From the NCBI GenBank assembly GCA_964601735.1, contig CAZROO010000010.1, positions 1-42,134 on the forward strand: a stretch of 42,134 bases of DNA. Reading direction: 5' to 3'. The notes beneath the pieces were generated by a model. It saw only the letters and a program-made list of their open reading frames with translations, was not told the origin of the DNA and searched no databases. Numbering within the stretch: the first letter of the stretch is position 1; the number at the start of each line of letters is the position of its first letter. Shown in pieces: positions 37,634 to 42,134 of the stretch. The translations under genes were made by a program, and so were the position numbers. This DNA comes from DATAJX01 sp964601735. GTDB taxonomy: Bacteria; Pseudomonadota; Alphaproteobacteria; UBA2136; UBA6156.

Positions 37634-37662
37634 GGAAAGCCCGGCTTACGCCGGGCTTTTTC
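37634..37662. terminator. Bidirectional terminator between GntR and OmpA genes
   Basis: AAAGCCCGGC-TTAC-GCCGGGCTTT with T-rich flanks. It ends the GntR gene on the plus strand and the OmpA-like gene on the minus strand. Confidence 0.85.
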
Positions 37663-37681
37663 TTTTGGATAGGCAACCGTT

Positions 37682-38992
37682 TTAGAGTGCCTTGAACTCG
37701 ACGCGGCGATTTTGCGCGCGGTGTTCGCGGCTGTCGTTCGGCACCACCGGGTTTTCGGCGCCCATGCCCTTGGCCACGGTATCCTCACGCTTCACACCCT
37801 TGCGGATGAGGCCGCGCACGGTGCTTTCGGCGCGCTGCTCGGAGAGCCACTTGTTATACAGGGCGCTGCCGGTGGCGTCGGTGTAGCCGTCGACTTCCAC
37901 CTTGCCGTTGCAGGCCTTCACGGTGCTCGCCACCTTGGCGACGATGCCGCGCTGGTCGCTGCGCAGGTGGGCGCTGTCGAAGTCGAAGTGCACGACCTGC
38001 TTGCTCACCTCGTCCATGCCGTTGCAGGTACCGGTGGGCTCGCCGGCGGCTTCGGCCACGGGTGCGGTGGTTTCACTGGTTTCGGTTACTACCTTGGTGC
38101 CGCTGGCGGGCTTCATTGCATTGAACCGCTTTTCCATACGGGCCAGCAGGCTTTCCGGGGTAGGTTGGGTAGCCGAGGTTTCGGCAACCGGTTCGGCCTT
38201 TTCGGTTTCAACGGCCGGGGTCGGCGCGGTTTCCGGGACTGCGGCTGCGGCCTGTTCGGAGCTGCTTACGACAGCCGTTTCGGAGGTCGCGGCAGCGGTG
38301 CCGTTTTCCCTGGCCACATCGGTCGGCGTCACCACGTCCACATCCATTTTCATGTTGTAGGCGGTGGGAATGGCGGCCTTGATGGCGCCTTCGGCCGCAT
38401 CGCTATACGTGGTGTCGAGCACTTCGCCGTTGATGCGGATTTTATCGCCGATGACAGTGGCGGTGACGTTCTCGAACTGGGTGAGGTTGAACAGCACCGT
38501 ACCCACCGCGCTGCGCCAGCCCGCCGGAGCGCCTTTTTGAACCACCAGGCTGGTGCTGACCTGGGCGTCGGCATAGTGGGTTTTGGCCAGGCGTTGCAGC
38601 AAGGCCTGGGTATTTTCATCCGGTACGTCGCCGCTGATGTTCAGGCTCTCGCCTTGTTTGGTAATGGTAATCTGGTAATCGTTGTTCATGTGCTTGCGGG
38701 CAGGCTTGGCCTCGCTCACGACAAGGTCGTTACTGACCACCGCCACGCCGAATACGCCCTTCACCGCTACGGCGGCCTCGTCGGAAGCTTCCTGACTCGG
38801 TGCTTCACCGCTGAGGATGACAGTGCGGCCGTCAACCGCAACATCGGCCCACAGCATGCCGTGCTGCGCCAGCACGGTGGTGGCACGGGTTTGAATATCT
38901 TCGGCGATGCGCGGCTGCAGCCACTTCACGCCCATAATCGCCACATACAGAAAGGCCGCCACTGCCGCCAATACCGCTGCCGTACGCCACAT
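37682..38992 (-). CDS. BON-repeat and OmpA-domain envelope protein
   Basis: A 436-aa protein starting MWRTAAVLAAVAAFLYVAIM, an N-terminal membrane anchor. BON-like segments follow (TVILSGEAPSQEASDEAAVA; SLNISGDVPDENTQALLQRL). An Ala/Thr/Glu/Pro-rich linker spans about 235-330. The C-terminal OmpA domain binds peptidoglycan: HFDFDSAHLRSDQRG, VEVDGYTDATGS, LSEQRAESTVRGLI, NRRVEF. It probably links inner membrane and cell wall. Start ATG 38992 follows CAGGAG; the frame runs further upstream with no family sequence. Confidence 0.93.
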   Translation of the reverse strand: MWRTAAVLAAVAAFLYVAIMGVKWLQPRIAEDIQTRATTVLAQHGMLWADVAVDGRTVILSGEAPSQEASDEAAVAVKGVFGVAVVSNDLVVSEAKPARKHMNNDYQITITKQGESLNISGDVPDENTQALLQRLAKTHYADAQVSTSLVVQKGAPAGWRSAVGTVLFNLTQFENVTATVIGDKIRINGEVLDTTYSDAAEGAIKAAIPTAYNMKMDVDVVTPTDVARENGTAAATSETAVVSSSEQAAAAVPETAPTPAVETEKAEPVAETSATQPTPESLLARMEKRFNAMKPASGTKVVTETSETTAPVAEAAGEPTGTCNGMDEVSKQVVHFDFDSAHLRSDQRGIVAKVASTVKACNGKVEVDGYTDATGSALYNKWLSEQRAESTVRGLIRKGVKREDTVAKGMGAENPVVPNDSREHRAQNRRVEFKAL

Positions 38993-39398
38993 ATTTAAAA
39001 TCTCCTGTTCCCTCAATTTACATTGTTTGCCACACAACCGTGTGCGGCCACTTGCATGCGAACTGTGGACAAGGCGCATACAAAAAGCAAGCGAATGTAT
39101 GCGTAATGCCTGTGGAACGAGCACTTGGATGTGAAACTGGCTCCCCAGCCAAGGCGGAGGCTTCTTTTCAAAATTTTATGCTATACGCGGCCTATGTACC
39201 CGTAGCTCCACTGGATAGAGAGCCAGATGCCAAGACCCGTGCAATTCAACTAACCGCCGTTTCCATCATGCTCACCGCATATTGACGGCGTGAAAGCCAG
39301 TCCTCATTCGCGGCGTCAAGAATTTTGCGGAGCGGGCCGTCGGCGCCGTCGGAGATTCACCGAGACGGCGCCTGTATCTCAACGATGGCCGTGAACCA
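38993..39398. other. 400-bp region without a gene; tRNA-like remnant and hairpin
   Basis: No supported CDS. It contains a tRNA-Arg-like fragment (39199-39220) and a 9-bp perfect stem GGCGCCGTC / GACGGCGCC at 39342-39350 and 39364-39372 that lies just past the transporter stop and may act as its 3' structure. Confidence 0.45.
39199..39220 (+). other. tRNA-Arg-like sequence remnant
   Basis: CCCGTAGCTC-C-ACTGGATAGAG matches the 5' half of the window's tRNA-Arg (40396-40472) at 21 of 22 positions. The remaining cloverleaf does not form, so it is a pseudo-tRNA or a recombination trace. With the true tRNA it brackets the formate/nitrite transporter gene in inverted orientation. Confidence 0.55.
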
Positions 39399-40211
39399 TT
39401 ATTCTTTCTGCAAAGTATGAGTGAAGTACCACAGGGTGCCGTTTAGAACCATCGCACCCAAGATATTGCCGATGGTGACCGGGATCTGATTCCACACCCA
39501 CCAGTCGTAGGGGCTCACCTCGGCACCCGCGAGGATACCGGTTGGGATGAGCCACATGTTGACAACCGTGTGCTCGAAGCCAAGCGCAAAGAACATCCCG
39601 ATCGGTACCCACATCAACACCACCCGGCCCAAAGTGCTGCGCGTGGCTTTGGACATGACGGAGCCCAAGCTCACCAGCCAGTTACAAAGGACGCCCATGC
39701 CAATGGCGGAGCACCAGCCAATGAGGCCGTTCTGGCTATACGAGACCTTGTGCTCGGCGGTGTGCGCGATGACGGTGAGAAGGCTGTTCGGCGCGATGGC
39801 GACGTTGCCTCCTCTGGTCAATGAGAACCAGAGCAGCCCGGCGAAGAATATGCCCCCGAGCAGATTGCCCGCCATAGTCCAGAACCAGTTGCGAACCACC
39901 GCCCCCGGCGTGACCGTCCCGGCGAACATGCCGATGGGCATCGTCGCGAAGCTGCCAGTCGCCATCTCCAGGCCGAGGAAGCTCAGCGTGATATAGCCAG
40001 CAGGGAAGACAAGCCCGGCCACGGCGAGCGGTATTCCAGCGGCGACCATGGAAAATGTCACACAAGCTCCAAAGGCCAGAAAGGGCGTGCATAAAAAACC
40101 GCGAATGATTAGGTGAATGATTCCGAATTTAGCTTTCTGGGCGGCGTCCGCAGCCAGTAAAGCCCCCATTTCCTTTGGTGGTACTGTTTCGTAATTTGTA
40201 TATTCAGCCAT
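39399..40211 (-). CDS. Formate/nitrite transporter family (FNT) channel
   Basis: A 270-aa FNT protein, a pentameric inner-membrane channel for formate, nitrite or hydrosulfide. Six hydrophobic segments are visible. Signature parts are LVFPAGYITLSFLGLEMATG (equivalent to the first FNT signature), GNLLGGIFFAGLLWF, GVLCNWLVSLGSVM and FALGFEHTVVNMWLIPTGIL with the conserved His. Which anion is carried is unclear; no formate lyase or nitrite reductase is nearby. Start ATG 40211 follows AGAGGAC. An FNR-type box lies about 70 bp upstream. Confidence 0.95.
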   Translation of the reverse strand: MAEYTNYETVPPKEMGALLAADAAQKAKFGIIHLIIRGFLCTPFLAFGACVTFSMVAAGIPLAVAGLVFPAGYITLSFLGLEMATGSFATMPIGMFAGTVTPGAVVRNWFWTMAGNLLGGIFFAGLLWFSLTRGGNVAIAPNSLLTVIAHTAEHKVSYSQNGLIGWCSAIGMGVLCNWLVSLGSVMSKATRSTLGRVVLMWVPIGMFFALGFEHTVVNMWLIPTGILAGAEVSPYDWWVWNQIPVTIGNILGAMVLNGTLWYFTHTLQKE

Positions 40212-40274
40212 TTCGTCCTCTATACTTGTTTTTTTGATCATTTTCACTTTAAGGCATCATAAGCTCACAAATTT

Positions 40275-40288
40275 ATGATTTATATCAG
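40275..40288 (-). promoter_or_regulatory. FNR/CRP-family binding site upstream of the FNT gene
   Basis: TGAT-TTAT-ATCA at 40276-40287, the core of the FNR/FixK box TTGAT-N4-ATCAA (outer bases differ). Its distance of about 70 bp from ATG 40211 suits activation of the transporter under low oxygen. Confidence 0.6.
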
Positions 40289-40395
40289 ACACATGCACAA
40301 ACAAAGGCACCTGTTGCATACCGGACACAGGTTTGTCGTGCAATGGCACTTCCGGGTACGCCCATTTCCGTTGCGCTACCCTGTATGATGCTGAA

Positions 40396-40472
40396 TGGCG
40401 TGCCCGGAGAGAGTCGAACTCCCAACCGCCGGAGTAGAAGTCCAGTGCTCTATCCAGTTGAGCTACGGGCAC
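40396..40472 (-). tRNA. tRNA-Arg (TCT anticodon)
   Basis: Minus-strand cloverleaf: acceptor GTGCCCG / CGGGCAC, anticodon stem CTGGA / TCCGG around CTTCTAC (anticodon TCT), T-loop GTTCGACTC, and encoded GCCA end. Confidence 0.96.
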
Positions 40473-40605
40473 GTAGGGCGCTTATACCTTTATATGGCCG
40501 CCCTTACAACTTACGCGCCCTTAATCGAACCCCGCCCCTCCCCGCGTTGAACCCTTACAGCGAAGCACACACACTCGGGCACCAACAATCAAGGAGGGCC
40601 CAATC

Positions 40606-41217
40606 ATGACCAGCATGACCACGCAAATCAAAGAAATGTTCACCGGCGAAAGCGAACTGAAGAACCTACATGACCTGTTTGTTGACCTGCTGCAGGATAT
40701 TTACGATGCCGAGCACCGCATTCTGGAGGCCCTGCCCAGAATGGCCGACAACGCCCAGAATGCTGAACTGCGTGCTGCCTTTCTTAAACACCATTCCCAA
40801 ACCCAGGGGCAGGTGGAACGGCTGGAGCAGGTGTTCGACAGCATTGGCGAAGACCCGGCCCGCAAAACCTGCGACGCCGCCAAGGGCCTGATTGCCGAAG
40901 GCGAAGACGTGATTGACACCGCCAGCGAGCCGGCGCGTGACGCCGGACTGCTGGCCGCCGCCCAGGCCGTAGAGCACTATGAAATGGCACGCTACGGCAC
41001 GCTGGTGGCCTGGGCCCGCGAAATGGGCCATGCCGAGGCTGCCCGCCTACTGGGCCAAACCCTGGCCGAAGAAAAACAGACAGACGAACTGCTGACCCGC
41101 CTGGCCGGAAAATCGGTCAACCGCGCCGCGCTGGCAGACATGCCGGGCAACCGCACCACCACACTGGCCCACCGCAAGCAGGCCACGCATAGCGGTAACC
41201 GTTCGACCCGGCATTAA
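40606..41217 (+). CDS. DUF892 (YciE/YciF-like) ferritin-like protein
   Basis: A 203-aa protein of the DUF892 family: LHDLFVDLLQDIYDAEHRIL at the start with the conserved Asp/Glu-His pattern, FLKHHSQTQGQVERLEQVF, AAAQAVEHYEMARYGTLVAW, and a final helix LLGQTLAEEKQTDELL. The carboxylates and histidines fit a diiron four-helix bundle. Family members are linked to general stress. The last about 30 residues are a basic Thr/Arg/His tail. Start ATG 40606 follows AAGGAGGG. Confidence 0.95.
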   Translation: MTSMTTQIKEMFTGESELKNLHDLFVDLLQDIYDAEHRILEALPRMADNAQNAELRAAFLKHHSQTQGQVERLEQVFDSIGEDPARKTCDAAKGLIAEGEDVIDTASEPARDAGLLAAAQAVEHYEMARYGTLVAWAREMGHAEAARLLGQTLAEEKQTDELLTRLAGKSVNRAALADMPGNRTTTLAHRKQATHSGNRSTRH

Positions 41218-41228
41218 CGATAAGAGTC

Positions 41229-41263
41229 GGAAACCGCCCCATTTGCCGGGGGCGGTTTTTTAC
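41229..41263 (+). terminator. Terminator after the DUF892 gene
   Basis: AAACCGCCCC ... GGGGGCGGTTTTTT hairpin followed by a T run, just beyond the stop. Confidence 0.85.
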
Positions 41264-41311
41264 GCCTAGGGATTGACTGCAAGGCTCATTCCCCGTAGGT
41301 ACGGCGCGTGT

Positions 41312-41386
41312 GCTGTCGTAGCTCAGTGGTAGAGCACGTCATTGGTAATGACGAGGTCGGTAGTTCAATCCTACTCGGCAGCACCA
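41312..41386 (+). tRNA. tRNA-Thr (GGT anticodon)
   Basis: Plus-strand cloverleaf: GCTGTCG / CGGCAGC acceptor, D-arm GCTCAGTGGTAGAGC, anticodon stem CGTCA / TGACG with GGT, T-arm TAGTTCAATCCTA and encoded ACCA end. An integrase remnant lies about 120 bp downstream, so it is a used attachment site. Confidence 0.97.
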
Positions 41387-41402
41387 GATATTACAAAAAC
41401 TT

Positions 41403-41430
41403 AGCCGCCTATGGGCGGCTTTGGTTTTTT
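41403..41430 (+). terminator. Terminator after tRNA-Thr
   Basis: AGCCGCC-TATG-GGCGGCT followed by TTGGTTTTTTT. Confidence 0.8.
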
Positions 41431-41506
41431 TATATAAAAGTTCCCCCAAGCAAGCACTCGGTCATGAGACGGAATTTGTGACGTAATTGTGTCCTAAAGA
41501 TGCCCT

Positions 41507-41656
41507 GTGTCGCTCTATCGACGTAACAAGATTTGGTGGATTTACTTGGTAAACGAGCATGGAAAGGCTATTCGTCGAACCACTCGTACAAGCGATAAGA
41601 AACTCGCCCAGCAAGAGCATGATGCTCTGAAAGCTAAGCTGGCTCTTAACTGTTAA
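41507..41656 (+). pseudogene. Integrase N-terminal remnant next to tRNA-Thr
   Basis: A 49-codon frame starting GTG 41507: SLYRRNKIWWIYLVNEHGKA, then TTRTSDKKLAQQEHDALKAK, then a stop. This is the first segment of many phage/ICE tyrosine integrases (Arg-Arg-x-x-x-Trp-Trp ... x-Thr-x-Thr-x-Asp-Lys-Lys-x-Ala). The core and catalytic domains are gone. It lies just beyond tRNA-Thr in the orientation of an element integrated there, and is decayed. Confidence 0.7.
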
Positions 41657-42052
41657 AAAGGGGGAGTTGGAGAAAATCGATCTCATTCGAACCCGGGATA
41701 TCGAACGTAGTCGAGTCCTGGATGATTTTGGGGGGAGGAAGCTTTGGAAAGAGGAAAATTTAGTTCTTGAACCGAGCTTTATGTATCTCACAAACATCGA
41801 TGCCGAATTTAATTCCGAATGGCCACTAATAGCTAAGTTTTCTGAAACTGGCCCCCTTAACGGGGGGCTTTCTATTCCTCTATAACCTGAGGCTCTTTAA
41901 CGAGACATTGGAGTGGCATTCTGGAGATTCTCGATCATCCCCAGCTTATTCTCGAAAGCGATTAAATTGCTTGAATATTTTTTGCCAGATCTTCTAGGTT
42001 CATAGCGCTGTAGCTGTCACCGATAGGTGACGGCCACACTTTCGTTTGAGCG
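41657..42052. other. Region without a supported gene beyond the integrase remnant
   Basis: No CDS is supported. A weak TTG-start frame here ends in a GC hairpin (GCCCCC / GGGGGC near 41850-41868, followed by TTTCT), which looks like a terminator rather than coding sequence. A second hairpin, GTCACC-GATA-GGTGAC (42016-42031), lies past the minus-strand gene at the edge. Confidence 0.4.
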
Positions 42053-42134
42053 CTAACTATGCCAGCTGGCGGTAATGGTGGCCTGCAGCGTGCTATCCGT
42101 GGGCATGGCGATAGCCTGGCTCGCGCTGAACCCG
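42053..42134 (-). CDS. C-terminal end of a gene running off the right edge
   Basis: The minus strand reads GFSASQAIAMPTDSTLQATI then TASWHS and a stop at 42053-42055. It looks like the last beta-strands of an exported or surface domain. Too little is present to assign a family. Confidence 0.4.
   Translation of the reverse strand, partial: GFSASQAIAMPTDSTLQATITASWHS

Noticed and set aside
41667..41885. 72-aa frame after the second integrase remnant
   Set aside because: TTG start, no family, and its end is formed by a terminator-like GC hairpin.

Overview
The window looks like chromosome from an alphaproteobacterium. The S10, L22, S14 (101 aa, zinc-less) and S3 proteins have alphaproteobacterial character, adk follows secY, and the one strong ribosomal promoter has the alphaproteobacterial form CTTGAC-N17-CTATAT. 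Base composition is GC-rich except in a few islands. An uncultured or metagenome-assembled lineage is likely, because a 100-N scaffold gap sits at 7499-7598. I cannot name the genus.

Left half (1-20.4 kb, mostly minus strand). This is one long ribosomal locus read from high to low coordinates: rpsJ-rplC-rplD-rplW-rplB-rpsS-rplV-rpsC-rplP-rpmC-rpsQ-rplN-rplX-rplE-rpsN-rpsH-rplF / rplR-rpsE-rplO / secY / adk / infA / rpmJ-rpsM-rpsK-rpoA / rplQ, followed by a 2OG-Fe(II) oxygenase gene. The S10-spc-alpha order is kept, but the locus is unusually punctuated. rpmD (L30) is missing and L36 is long and divergent. Palindromic repeats and terminator-like hairpins sit in several junctions. Two opposite-strand insertions break it: a ParB/DGQHR-type gene between infA and rpmJ, and a four-gene cluster (UmuD-like protease regulator, 52-aa ORF, four-helix-bundle protein, small ORF) between rpoA and rplQ. 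Promoter-like CCCTTGACAC boxes precede rpsJ, rpmJ and rplQ, which suggests each segment is restarted. Several ribosomal proteins carry Lys/Ala/Pro-rich tails.

Middle (20.6-31.4 kb). An unknown gene; uvrC, which carries two in-frame palindromic repeats and an 8-bp tandem repeat inside its coding sequence; a 45-aa membrane peptide with a strong hairpin; an aldo/keto reductase; a methyltransferase; a stand-alone tuf; a 65-aa protein; purM; a DMT-type transporter; a divergent GST/ArsR pair around a palindrome; and a YqaA-type membrane protein.

Right part (31.4-42.1 kb). A response-regulator-like gene is cut off within its receiver domain where an AT-richer island begins (about 32.22-35.29 kb). 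The island carries a 758-aa exported beta-propeller-like protein and an integrase remnant abutting tRNA-Trp. Then come ugd, a GntR regulator, a BON/OmpA envelope protein, a formate/nitrite transporter behind an FNR-type box, tRNA-Arg, a DUF892 ferritin-like protein, tRNA-Thr and a second integrase remnant. A palindrome of constant geometry (TTACAAC-N5-GTTGTAA type) precedes the transporter, response-regulator and GntR genes, pointing to a small shared regulon. Partial genes run off both edges.
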